In this document: piece after piece, positions 1 through 5,502 of the stretch | How positions within the stretch are numbered: position 1 is the first letter of the stretch | How the letters are laid out: every line of letters begins with the position of its first letter | Origin: Candidatus Zixiibacteriota bacterium | GTDB lineage: Bacteria > Zixibacteria > MSB-5A5 > RBG-16-43-9 | Direction of reading: 5' to 3' | Length of the DNA: 6,560 nt | Assembly: GCA_029858245.1 (NCBI GenBank) | Contig: JAOUFL010000138.1 | Location: 1-6,560, forward strand | The notes under the pieces: model-generated | Told to the model about the DNA's origin: nothing | What the model saw: the letters and a program-made list of their open reading frames with translations, nothing else | The model's database searches: none | Position numbers and translations under genes: made by a program

Positions 1-792
1 TTTTTCCAACCAGTAACCAATATTCCCCAAAATCACCAGGATAACAATCAACAGATGCGCCATAGACTGGGCATCCATACCCTTTGAGCCCATACCCGGT
101 TTATCCAGTAGAATCTCATATTCCGCCGCACCTTTTAAACCGCTGACCAGACCTTTGATCTGCCCGGAGTTCAAAAAAGGATAAAAACTGGTTGCCATAA
201 CCGCAGTGGACAGAACTGCTAAATCTTTTTCATACCCTGCCACTGCGAAGTTCACCCAGTACAAGGGCAGGTCCCCATCTGCCACCGAGACCAGAAGCAC
301 TATTTCATCATAATTTTTTATACCCCTGGTCAATTCTAATCCGGAAATTGAGTTCCCATAATAATCCTCTGGGAAAACCTTTTGAAAATCCTCACCCAGT
401 CCTAAAATCGTAGCAGTCACCTGAGGTCTGAAACCCAGGAAAACGTAATCTTTACCATAGGTCTTATTGTAGTCTGAGGCATTTTTTTTTAACAACTCTT
501 CACCCAGAGCAGTACCTTCTGCTAAAAGTGAGATCCCGATTACTCTAAGACCTCTGGAAAAAGAATGCTGCAGAATAACATCCGCCAGAGGCTGAACTTC
601 CGGAAAAGACGAAGCTTCAAAATCAAAGGAAATCAAAACCACTGAACTATCTTCCAATACATTTATCTTCTCAAAAACGTTTTTCACCTCAGGTGTCACC
701 CTGTTGGGTAGACCCAATTTGAATATCAGGGGCAAAGCCACTGCCAGGGCTATCAGCACGAAAATTATTTTCCGGTCGAGATTAAATCTCAT
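1..792 (-). CDS. Two-helix membrane protein of unknown function, partial (runs off left edge)
   Basis: I translated this frame by hand: 264 codons without a stop, with the 3' end missing at base 1. The ATG at 792 is preceded by AGGAAG about 9 nt upstream. Residues 9-27 form a hydrophobic segment after a basic start (MRFNLDRK), so the middle of the protein probably lies outside the cytoplasm. The middle alternates strand-like stretches (SVVLISFDF 50-58, LRVIGISLL 82-90, DYVFLGF 115-121, EIVLLVSV 163-170, DLAVLSTAV 190-198) with helices, suggesting an alpha/beta fold. A conserved-looking stretch, FLNSGQIKGLVSGLKGAAEY, occupies about 206-225. A second membrane segment follows at about 245-262, so the true end is probably near. 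It is the third gene of the minus-strand cluster and is separated from the second by repeats. I do not recognise a named family; its function is unknown. Confidence 0.82.
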   Translation of the reverse strand, partial: MRFNLDRKIIFVLIALAVALPLIFKLGLPNRVTPEVKNVFEKINVLEDSSVVLISFDFEASSFPEVQPLADVILQHSFSRGLRVIGISLLAEGTALGEELLKKNASDYNKTYGKDYVFLGFRPQVTATILGLGEDFQKVFPEDYYGNSISGLELTRGIKNYDEIVLLVSVADGDLPLYWVNFAVAGYEKDLAVLSTAVMATSFYPFLNSGQIKGLVSGLKGAAEYEILLDKPGMGSKGMDAQSMAHLLIVILVILGNIGYWLEK

Positions 793-807
793 CTTTCTTT
801 ACTTCCT

Positions 808-832
808 GGTAGAACAGGCATCCTGCCTGTTC
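808..832 (+). repeat. GAACAGGCA palindrome, copy 1
   Basis: GAACAGGCA at 812-820 pairs perfectly with TGCCTGTTC at 824-832 across the 3-nt loop TCC, and GGTA precedes it. An identical 25-nt copy lies at 2663-2687, and an inverted copy with 23 of 25 matches lies at 4454-4478. The hairpin sits 19 nt upstream of the start codon of the leftmost minus-strand gene, so it falls within that gene's leader if the cluster is read through. Its function is unknown. Confidence 0.85.
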
Positions 833-843
833 ATTTTTTATTT

Positions 844-929
844 CCTCTCCCTTGACGGGAGAGGTTAGGAGAGGGTGAAATTATTTTTTTTATCCCCTCA
901 CCCTGTCCCTCTTCCACAAGGGGAGAGAG
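844..929. repeat. Pair of CTCTCCC/GGGAGAG hairpin repeats
   Basis: The first unit (844-864) pairs CCTCTCCC with GGGAGAGG across a 5-nt loop and is followed by TTAGGAGAGGGTG. The second unit (895-929) begins CCCTCACCCTG and forms an imperfect hairpin of the same composition in the opposite orientation. Related units lie at 2879-2914 and about 3031-3062, so this is a dispersed repeat family. Together with the elements on either side it fills most of the 294-nt gap between the second and third minus-strand genes; I see no gene in that gap. Confidence 0.7.
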
Positions 930-935
930 AACTCT

Positions 936-1035
936 GTAGGGACAGAACACTGTTCTGTCCAAGATTTCGTTTGTAGTGCGACCCTTTTAGGGTCGCTTAG
1001 GCGAGGCTGAAAGCCTCGCACTACGAAAAGATAAC
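936..1035 (+). repeat. 100-nt composite palindromic repeat, copy 1
   Basis: The block starts with GTAGGGACAGAACA, whose 10-bp arm (940-949) pairs with 951-960. A short link leads to a 52-nt unit at 973-1024. The ends of that unit, GTAGT and ACTAC, pair with each other and enclose two hairpins: GCGACCC with GGGTCGC, and GCGAGGCT with AGCCTCGC. The whole can therefore fold as a three-way junction. The copy at 2695-2794 aligns without gaps at 93 of 100 positions. Partial copies of its two halves occur at 4423-4447 and 4488-4536. It carries no reading frame and no transposase. Confidence 0.88.
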
Positions 1036-1057
1036 TATCTAACAACGAGCCAATTCA

Positions 1058-1080
1058 GGGCAGATACCTTAGGTCTGCCC
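1058..1080. repeat. GGGCAGA hairpin between minus-strand genes
   Basis: GGGCAGA (1058-1064) pairs with TCTGCCC (1074-1080), with a small bulge and a short inner stem. It lies just after the stop codon of the six-helix membrane protein on the minus strand. No T-run follows on that strand, so I do not call it a factor-independent terminator. It resembles the other short palindromes of this window. Confidence 0.5.
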
Positions 1081-1086
1081 TTACTC

Positions 1087-1707
1087 TTAACCTTTCCCCA
1101 GATAAGTCCTCTCAATTCCCACGATTACCCTTAAAGCTGTGGCAATCGTGCCTAATCCTATGCCGATCAAAATTCCTCTTCTGGCTGCCATACTGGGAAC
1201 ATTTAAAACCCAGGTGGCAGTATCCGGTATAGATGAATGAATCATCTCCCCTAAGGGAACCCTGCCAATTATGACTAAAAGTCCTGCTAAAAGAAGAATT
1301 GTTGCCTGTAGATTCCTTGCCCTGAAACCTCTGTAGGCTGCTGAGGCGACAAAAAATGCTAAAAGCGAAAACATAGTGGACTGCATAGGCACCTGCAGGT
1401 TATCGAATATCCATAAAAAGGGCGAGCCTTTATGCATTCCCTTATAAAAACCGAAGAAAACCATCAGCAGAAGTCCAGAAATAGCAATTGCATTATAACC
1501 CCATCCTTTTTGTTTTTTAGATATTTTTTCCAGATGAATAATTATGAAACTCAAAGCTCCCACCAGAAGTGCGAAAACATAGATGATCTGCATCCAGTCT
1601 AAAACATTTTGATAACCTCTGGAGAAAAAAGGATGGGGGATGAAGAACTGAACCAGCATAAATAAGCCGAAGACAAAACCTACCAATACCGGTATCTTTC
1701 TCTGCAT
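1087..1707 (-). CDS. Six-helix integral membrane protein of unknown function
   Basis: This is a 206-residue protein with hydrophobic segments at about 6-23, 38-58, 70-89, 107-124, 132-149 and 176-196. Basic loops (MQRK at the start, KISKKQK 61-67, YRGFRARN 125-132, IERTYLGKG at the end) fall on one side, giving a consistent model with both ends in the cytoplasm. The stretch ARRGILIGIGLGTIATALR (175-193) looks like a conserved signature and ends in VIVGIERTYLG. The ATG at 1707 lies 10 nt after the stop of the DUF6754-like gene, so the two are probably cotranscribed; the Shine-Dalgarno match before it is weak. I see no transporter, enzyme or receptor motif. Its position between two membrane-anchored proteins suggests the membrane core of a complex, which is inference only. 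Confidence 0.85.
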   Translation of the reverse strand: MQRKIPVLVGFVFGLFMLVQFFIPHPFFSRGYQNVLDWMQIIYVFALLVGALSFIIIHLEKISKKQKGWGYNAIAISGLLLMVFFGFYKGMHKGSPFLWIFDNLQVPMQSTMFSLLAFFVASAAYRGFRARNLQATILLLAGLLVIIGRVPLGEMIHSSIPDTATWVLNVPSMAARRGILIGIGLGTIATALRVIVGIERTYLGKG

Positions 1708-1717
1708 CTTCTAACCT

Positions 1718-2569
1718 TTATCCAAATAATCCGGTTACGAAGTGCGACCCGAAGGTGGAAAAAATACCCCCGGCAATCACCAACAAAGCAATAATTAATT
1801 TCAAGATGTCCTGCCCCCTGATACTTCCTAAAACCAGAGGGTCCTTGGTCAGATATCCGCTGGCAGCAAAAAGCTCTTCTCCGATCAAGGTATAATCACA
1901 GGCTACGATGAAAAAAGAAAGCTGAATGGTGGAATCCGTTCCTGCGATCTGCAGTGCACCGATGGAATTACCGGTCTCTGCCAGGATCAAGGATTCTGCC
2001 TCGAATGTGCCTAACAGAAGATTAGTAGCCGGCTTTTCTCTCATCATTATGCCATCCACTGCTGCCACATATCCGAACTGGCTCTGGGTCACAAAGTAGA
2101 TATTCTCTTTTTTATAACTCTCCGGGTGCCCTGCACGGGTAAAGCTTTCTTTGACCACCTCCTGGGCAACCGTGGTAACCACCGGGTCGTAGTTGGGGAT
2201 GATAATCGGGGTATTGTATTCTGCCACCCTCTCCGCCACGCTTCCCAGTATATTCATCGAAGCCATAGTTGCCACCCGTTCCATCTTACCCAGACCGGAG
2301 GTAAAAAGAATCGGTTTCCCCATCTCGGTTGCTCTGCCTACAGCCTCATCCAGAGCCTCCAGTCCCGGAATGGGACGAATCTTCAACTCTCCCTTTTTCT
2401 TTCCATAAATGGTATATCCGAAAACCAGTACCAGGGTAATCAATATCCCGATTAAAATATTAGTTTTTTGAGGATCGAACCACCCGGCTTTATCCTGTGC
2501 CCATGCTGTGGAATTAAAAACTGTGATAAAACATAGAACGAAAACAAAATGCAGGGTTTTCCCCTTCAG
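1718..2569 (-). CDS. DUF6754-like membrane protein, probable CTG start
   Basis: The chosen product is 283 residues. Residues 5-24 look like a signal peptide ending AWA|Q. A membrane helix at about 38-55 is followed by KKK, then by RPIPGLEALDEAVGRATEMG (65-84) and an alpha/beta-like domain with IIIPNYDPVVTTVAQEVV, a GHPESYKKENIYFV segment, TNLLLGTFEAESLILAE and YTLIGEELFAASGYL. A last helix lies at about 255-270. From memory this pattern matches the DUF6754 family, whose function is not known. The only upstream ATG is at 2656 and would add 29 residues, but no ribosome binding site precedes it and a promoter lies inside that extension. The CTG at 2569 has AAGGGAGG exactly 5 nt upstream. It is the first gene of the minus-strand cluster. 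By the positive-inside rule the main domain should be cytoplasmic. Confidence 0.8.
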   Translation of the reverse strand: MKGKTLHFVFVLCFITVFNSTAWAQDKAGWFDPQKTNILIGILITLVLVFGYTIYGKKKGELKIRPIPGLEALDEAVGRATEMGKPILFTSGLGKMERVATMASMNILGSVAERVAEYNTPIIIPNYDPVVTTVAQEVVKESFTRAGHPESYKKENIYFVTQSQFGYVAAVDGIMMREKPATNLLLGTFEAESLILAETGNSIGALQIAGTDSTIQLSFFIVACDYTLIGEELFAASGYLTKDPLVLGSIRGQDILKLIIALLVIAGGIFSTFGSHFVTGLFG

Positions 2570-2574
2570 ATAAT

Positions 2575-2582
2575 CCTCCCTT
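2575..2582 (-). promoter_or_regulatory. Strong Shine-Dalgarno site that sets the CTG start
   Basis: On the minus strand the sequence reads AAGGGAGG, then 5 nt, then CTG at 2569-2567. No ATG, GTG or TTG follows in frame before the conserved domain. This is the only strong ribosome binding site near the start of the gene, and the signal peptide begins right after it. Confidence 0.65.
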
Positions 2583-2597
2583 ATAAAATTTATAAGT

Positions 2598-2625
2598 AAA
2601 GTAGGGAATAAAAATATCTTGTCAA
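2598..2625 (-). promoter_or_regulatory. Promoter of the three-gene membrane cluster
   Basis: On the minus strand a perfect -35 box TTGACA (2625-2620) is followed by a 16-nt spacer and a weak -10 box TACTTT (2603-2598). Transcription would start near 2590, about 20 nt before the CTG start and after the ATG at 2656. The DNA around it is AT-rich, unlike the nearby repeats. The -10 box matches the consensus at only 3 of 6 positions. Confidence 0.5.
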
Positions 2626-2662
2626 GTAAAAACAGAAAACCTTTGCAGGGAAGCATTAATTT

Positions 2663-2687
2663 GGTAGAACAGGCATCCTGCCTGTTC
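2663..2687 (+). repeat. GAACAGGCA palindrome, copy 2
   Basis: It is identical over 25 nt to 808-832, with the same 9-bp stem and TCC loop. Here it is followed within 8 nt by the second copy of the 100-nt composite repeat. In copy 1 the same two elements occur in the same order but about 100 nt apart, with CTCTCCC hairpins between them. Confidence 0.85.
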
Positions 2688-2694
2688 TTTTTCC

Positions 2695-2794
2695 GTAGGG
2701 ACAGAACCCCGTTCTGTCCAAGATTTTGTTTGTAGTGCGACCCTTTAAGGGTCGCTTCGGCGAGGCTGAAAGCCTCGCATTACTAAAAGATAAC
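2695..2794 (+). repeat. 100-nt composite palindromic repeat, copy 2
   Basis: It aligns without gaps to 936-1035 with seven differences. Four fall in or at the edge of loops or in the linkers between hairpins. The outer GTAGT/ACTAC pairing is weakened to GTAGT/ATTAC, which still pairs with one G-T wobble. The two inner hairpin stems are unchanged. Conservation of the stems over the loops suggests that the structure matters, though seven changes are too few to prove it. Confidence 0.88.
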
Positions 2795-2805
2795 ATCAGC
2801 CAAAA

Positions 2806-2914
2806 TGCCCCATGAATTGGGCAACTATAGTCTTCACTCCCGCCTTGAGGGCAAGGCGGGGTTACTGATTTTCTTTTTCCCTCACCCTGACCCTCTCCCT
2901 CAAAGGGAGAGGGG
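2806..2914. repeat. Run of three short hairpins
   Basis: Three palindromes follow one another: TGCCC/GGGCA (2806-2823), CCCGCCTT/AAGGCGGG (2839-2860) and CCCTCTCCCT/AGGGAGAGGG with a 3-nt loop (2891-2913). The last is preceded by CCCTCACCCTGA and belongs to the same family as 844-929. With their neighbours they fill the divergent intergenic space, where I see no gene. Confidence 0.65.
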
Positions 2915-2922
2915 AATAATCC

Positions 2923-3020
2923 CGCGTAGGGGCGGAGTTGAACTCCGCCCTGAGGATTTGGGTGGAGACCCACGCCACTGGCGGGATTTCGCAAAGCTCA
3001 ACAAGTTCCACCCCTACGCG
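2923..3020. repeat. 98-nt element with 10-bp terminal inverted repeats and nested hairpins
   Basis: The ends CGCGTAGGGG (2923-2932) and CCCCTACGCG (3011-3020) are perfect inverted repeats. Inside are GGCGGAGTT/AACTCCGCC (2931-2949), TGGGT/ACCCA (2959-2972) and CGCCA/TGGCG (2973-2983). There is no reading frame of interest and no obvious target-site duplication (CC before the left end, AC after the right end). It could be a miniature inverted-repeat element or a structured repeat that is copied some other way; only one copy is present here. Confidence 0.65.
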
Positions 3021-3030
3021 ACTCCAAAAT

Positions 3031-3062
3031 CTCTCTCCCTTGAAGGAAGGGATAAAGGGAGA
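3031..3062. repeat. Degenerate CTCTCCC-type repeat
   Basis: CTCTCTCCCTTGAAGG followed by GGGATAAAGGGAGA has the composition and layout of the hairpins at 844-929, with several mismatches. It is the last repeat before the AT-richer promoter region of the transporter operon. Confidence 0.45.
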
Positions 3063-3101
3063 TAGCACCCATCTGAATACACTTCCTGAAAAGATTAACC
3101 C

Positions 3102-3129
3102 TTGACAAACCTTATTGTGGAGCTTAATT
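3102..3129 (+). promoter_or_regulatory. Promoter of the ABC importer operon
   Basis: A perfect -35 box TTGACA lies at 3102-3107. The best -10 candidates are CTTAAT (3123-3128, 15-nt spacer) or TTAATT (3124-3129, 16-nt spacer), both imperfect. Transcription would start near 3135, leaving a leader of about 15 nt that holds little more than the ribosome binding site. The divergent promoter at 2598-2625 has the same TTGACAA start. I see no clear operator for a sugar-responsive repressor. Confidence 0.5.
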
Positions 3130-3137
3130 ACCAGAAA

Positions 3138-3147
3138 AAGGAGGAGG
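3138..3147 (+). promoter_or_regulatory. Shine-Dalgarno site supporting a TTG start
   Basis: AAGGAGGAGG contains two overlapping GGAGG cores. The first ends 4 nt before the TTG at 3149. No in-frame ATG or GTG exists that would keep the lipoprotein signal, so this site decides the start codon. Confidence 0.75.
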
Positions 3148-3148
3148 T

Positions 3149-4369
3149 TTGAGAAAAACATTTTTTATCTTTATATTTTTCCCGTTCCTTTTATTCTCCT
3201 GCACTAAGCAAAAACAGGGAGAGACAGTTCTGGAGTTCTACCAGTTCTGGACCGACCCTGAAGCAAAATCCACGCTCTCGGAGATAATTGACGATTTCGA
3301 AAAAGAAAATCCTGGAATAAGTATCAATTTAACTGATCTGACCTGGTCGGAAGGGCATGAGAAGATAGTAGTTGCTTTTTCCTCCGGCACTGCTCCGGAC
3401 ATAATCGAATTAGGTTCGGACTGGGTGCCCGAGTTCTCTTCTCAGGGTGTTCTCCTGGATGTAACTGATGAGGCTGAAAAAATCCAGGATGATTATTTGA
3501 TGTGGGAACCCGCACTCTATCAGGATAAGGTCTATGGATTCCCCTGGATACTGGATACCCGCGTTTTATTCTATAACAAAAAGCTGATGCAGAAAGCTAA
3601 CTTAGACCCGGAAAAACCTCCATCTACCTGGGAAGAGCTTTTAAATTATAGCCAGAAGATAAACCAGCTTAAACCCCGGGCTTATGGTTTTGGTGCAAAC
3701 TCAGCCGAAAGGCACAGGTTATATAAGAAATTTTTGCCCTTCTTCTGGGGAAAGGGAGGTAAAATCATAGCAGAAGATCAAAAAAGCTCGGAGATAAATT
3801 CAGCCCGTGGTGTGGAGTCTTTAAAGTATTATAAAAAATTGATCGACCAGGGAATAATCGACACTCAGAGAATGCTGGATGAGGGCTTCAAACAGGGAAA
3901 AATTGGTTTTGTCATCTCCGGTGGCTGGCTTCTGCACGATATCCAGAAAAACCTGCCAGAGCTGGAATTTGGAGTCTGTCTTATACCCGCTCCGGAAAAT
4001 GGAACTCCTGCATCTTTTGCTGGAGGAGAGTTTCTGGTCATAAGCAAAAAAACCAGAAACAAAGACGCTGCTTTAAAATTCATAAACCATTTGATCAAGC
4101 CGGAGAATTCTCTCAAATTCTGCAAATCCGTGGGCACGGCTATGCCCTCAGCCAGAGAGATGGAGCTTGATCCCTATTATCAGGATAACAAAAACCTTTT
4201 AGTCTTTCAGGAACAGTTAAAATATGCCCGGACCTCGCCTGCCCATCCTCAATGGGTCTATATAGAGGAGATAATCGAGAAGGCAGTGGAGGAAGTAATG
4301 TATGATAAGAAAACTCCCTCGCAGGCTTTAGATGAAGCGAAATTGGAGATTGACAAGATATTAAAATGA
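3149..4369 (+). CDS. ABC importer solute-binding lipoprotein, carbohydrate family 1 (UgpB/MalE-like)
   Basis: This 406-residue protein would capture a solute, probably a sugar or related polyol, outside the membrane and pass it to the permeases encoded next. Translation starts at TTG. The signal peptide MRKTFFIFIFFPFLLFSC ends in the lipobox LFSC, with Cys18 as the lipid anchor. The mature part shows family 1 hallmarks: VLEFYQFWTDPEAKSTL (28-44), IIDDFEKENPGISINL (46-61), VVAFSSGTAPDIIEL (74-88), the hinge region YGFPWILDTRVLFYNKKLM (129-147), PSTWEELL (158-165) and GFVISGGW (253-260), then GGEFLVISK (292-300) and a helical C-terminus. The length is normal for the family. The strong aromatic content does not identify the ligand, so substrate is unknown. 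The gene is first in the operon, as is common for binding proteins. Confidence 0.93.
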   Translation: MRKTFFIFIFFPFLLFSCTKQKQGETVLEFYQFWTDPEAKSTLSEIIDDFEKENPGISINLTDLTWSEGHEKIVVAFSSGTAPDIIELGSDWVPEFSSQGVLLDVTDEAEKIQDDYLMWEPALYQDKVYGFPWILDTRVLFYNKKLMQKANLDPEKPPSTWEELLNYSQKINQLKPRAYGFGANSAERHRLYKKFLPFFWGKGGKIIAEDQKSSEINSARGVESLKYYKKLIDQGIIDTQRMLDEGFKQGKIGFVISGGWLLHDIQKNLPELEFGVCLIPAPENGTPASFAGGEFLVISKKTRNKDAALKFINHLIKPENSLKFCKSVGTAMPSAREMELDPYYQDNKNLLVFQEQLKYARTSPAHPQWVYIEEIIEKAVEEVMYDKKTPSQALDEAKLEIDKILK

Positions 4370-4376
4370 GGTATCC

Positions 4377-4411
4377 GTAGTGCGATCCTTTGTGTCCCGA
4401 AGTAAGCGGGA
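4377..4411. repeat. Truncated GTAGTGCGA repeat plus small hairpin
   Basis: GTAGTGCGATCCTTT (from 4377) matches the left end of the composite repeat at 973-1024, but the rest of that unit is absent. It is followed by TCCCG/CGGGA (4395-4411), a 5-bp hairpin with a 7-nt loop. It begins 7 nt after the stop of the binding-protein gene. Confidence 0.55.
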
Positions 4412-4422
4412 GCAGTGTTGCT

Positions 4423-4447
4423 GTAGGGACAGAACATTGTCCTGTCC
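4423..4447 (+). repeat. GTAGGGACAGAACA palindrome, partial copy 3 of the composite repeat
   Basis: This matches the first 25 nt of the blocks at 936 and 2695. GGACAGAACA pairs with TGTCCTGTCC with one mismatch. Here it stands apart from the 52-nt second half, showing that the composite block is made of separable units. Confidence 0.8.
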
Positions 4448-4453
4448 TGAAAT

Positions 4454-4478
4454 GAACAGGCAAGATGCCTGTTCCACC
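4454..4478 (-). repeat. GAACAGGCA palindrome, copy 3, inverted
   Basis: GAACAGGCA (4454-4462) pairs with TGCCTGTTC (4466-4474), loop AGA. The reverse complement, including the flanking GGTG, matches copies 1 and 2 at 23 of 25 positions. It lies between the binding-protein and first permease genes, so it should be present in the operon mRNA, where such stems often lower expression of the downstream genes or protect the upstream message. Confidence 0.8.
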
Positions 4479-4487
4479 GAATAAATT

Positions 4488-4536
4488 GTAGTCCTGGCGG
4501 GGTTGTATGTCTCAAGACCTCGAAGGCCTCGCACTA
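4488..4536. repeat. GTAGT...ACTAC repeat variant overlapping a possible permease start
   Basis: The 49-nt unit starts GTAGT and ends GCCTCGCACTAC, matching the ends of the 52-nt unit at 973-1024, while the interior differs (CCTGGCGGGG and TCAAGACCTCG). It covers the ATG at 4507 and the ten codons that follow it. Confidence 0.65.
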
Positions 4537-4557
4537 CAACAAAATAAATATCTCTTC

Positions 4558-5430
4558 ATGCCCAAACCAAAAAACACCATCCTTTTCCTTCTCCCCTGGA
4601 TAATAATTTTGCTTTTATTCTGGCTCTTCCCTCTGGTCTATTCCTTTATCCTGAGCTTCACCAAATACTCCGTTCTCTCGGGAAAAGCTGAATGGGTAGG
4701 GCTTTTAAATTACCTAAAACTCCTGAAAGACCCGGACTTCTGGACTGCCTTAAAGAACACCTCCTTTTTCGTTTTCGGTACCATTCCCTTTACCACTGCT
4801 TTTGCTTTGATCCTGGCTATTCTGGTCAATCAGAAAATACCCTGGAGGGGATTTATGCGTGCGGGTTTTTTTATCCCTTCCATCACCTCCCTGGTAGTGA
4901 TCTCTCTGGTTTTCATACATCTTTATGCCAGGGACGGGTATTTCAATTTCCTGCTGAATCTTTTGAACCTGCCTTCTCCGGAAAAAGGATTCCTTTTTTC
5001 GGAGAAAACTGCGCTCCTCTCCATTATGTTTATGGATGTGTGGATTGCCACAGGATATTACATGCTTTTGTTTCTGGCTGCACTGCAGGCGATCCCAGTG
5101 GAGCTTTATGAGATCTCGGATACCTTCGGGGCAAATTTCTTTCAGAAGTTCAGGTTTGTCACCCTGCCCCATTTGAGGCCTATGTTTCTTTTCGTTATCC
5201 TGATAAACACCATAAAATCGTTCCAGATATTCATCGAGGTGTTCGTGATGACCAAAGGAGGACCTTTGAACTCGACTTTGACTATGGTCTATCTGGTGTA
5301 TGATGAAGGATTGTACAAATTTAATTTTGGTTATGCTTCTGCCGTAGCTTATGTCTTGTTCTTTATCATAATGATTTTTTCTCTTTTACAGATGAAAACC
5401 TTTGGCTTGGGCAGAGGAATTGAGGATTAA
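4558..5430 (+). CDS. ABC importer permease, MalF/UgpA type
   Basis: This is one of the two membrane subunits that form the solute channel. From ATG 4558 the product is 290 residues with six hydrophobic segments at about 8-30, 69-90, 103-122, 152-176, 205-226 and 257-279. The cytoplasmic EAA-like loop that contacts the ATPase is at about 183-208 (LYEISDTFGANFFQKFRFVT then LPHLRP): the conserved Gly and LP are present, but the usual Glu-Ala-Ala is Glu-Ile-Ser. MTKGGPLNST (231-240) is typical of the family. An in-frame ATG at 4507 would add 17 residues, mostly encoded by a repeat unit. I prefer 4558 because the protein then begins directly before the first helix, although no clear ribosome binding site precedes it; GGCGGGG lies before 4507. 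The gene is 188 nt downstream of the binding-protein gene, unusually far for such an operon. Confidence 0.92.
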   Translation: MPKPKNTILFLLPWIIILLLFWLFPLVYSFILSFTKYSVLSGKAEWVGLLNYLKLLKDPDFWTALKNTSFFVFGTIPFTTAFALILAILVNQKIPWRGFMRAGFFIPSITSLVVISLVFIHLYARDGYFNFLLNLLNLPSPEKGFLFSEKTALLSIMFMDVWIATGYYMLLFLAALQAIPVELYEISDTFGANFFQKFRFVTLPHLRPMFLFVILINTIKSFQIFIEVFVMTKGGPLNSTLTMVYLVYDEGLYKFNFGYASAVAYVLFFIIMIFSLLQMKTFGLGRGIED

Positions 5431-5502
5431 AAAAATATGTAACTGCTCGATTTATAGAGCTTCAATGCCAAATGAATCAGTCAACTACTAATAGTCAACA
5501 AA

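Noticed and set aside
808..1035. Insertion sequence
   Set aside because: No transposase frame, no long terminal inverted repeats and no target duplication; short modular palindromes explain the repetition better.
1058..1080. Terminator after the six-helix membrane protein gene
   Set aside because: A stem is present, but on the minus strand it is followed by TGAATTGG rather than a T-run.
2126..2455. Open frames on the plus strand opposite the DUF6754-like gene
   Set aside because: They are antisense shadows of a gene whose own frame has clear domain and membrane structure; no recognisable protein features.
2656..3161. Overlapping open frames on both strands in the divergent spacer, with peptides such as PHPDPLPQRERG
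   Set aside because: They are translations of the CTCTCCC-type and other palindromic repeats, have no ribosome binding site or family resemblance, and such peptides are well-known spurious products of intergenic repeats.
808..4536. CRISPR array
   Set aside because: The repeats are different palindromic families, irregularly spaced, with no uniform repeat-spacer pattern and no cas genes.
4140..5172. Open frames on the minus strand opposite the transporter genes, and a frame at 4692-5111
   Set aside because: They overlap well-recognised binding-protein and permease sequences in other frames and show no family signature.
5445..5460. Terminator hairpin between the two permeases
   Set aside because: GCTC/GAGC is only a 4-bp stem with no T-run after it, and both permeases are expected on one transcript.
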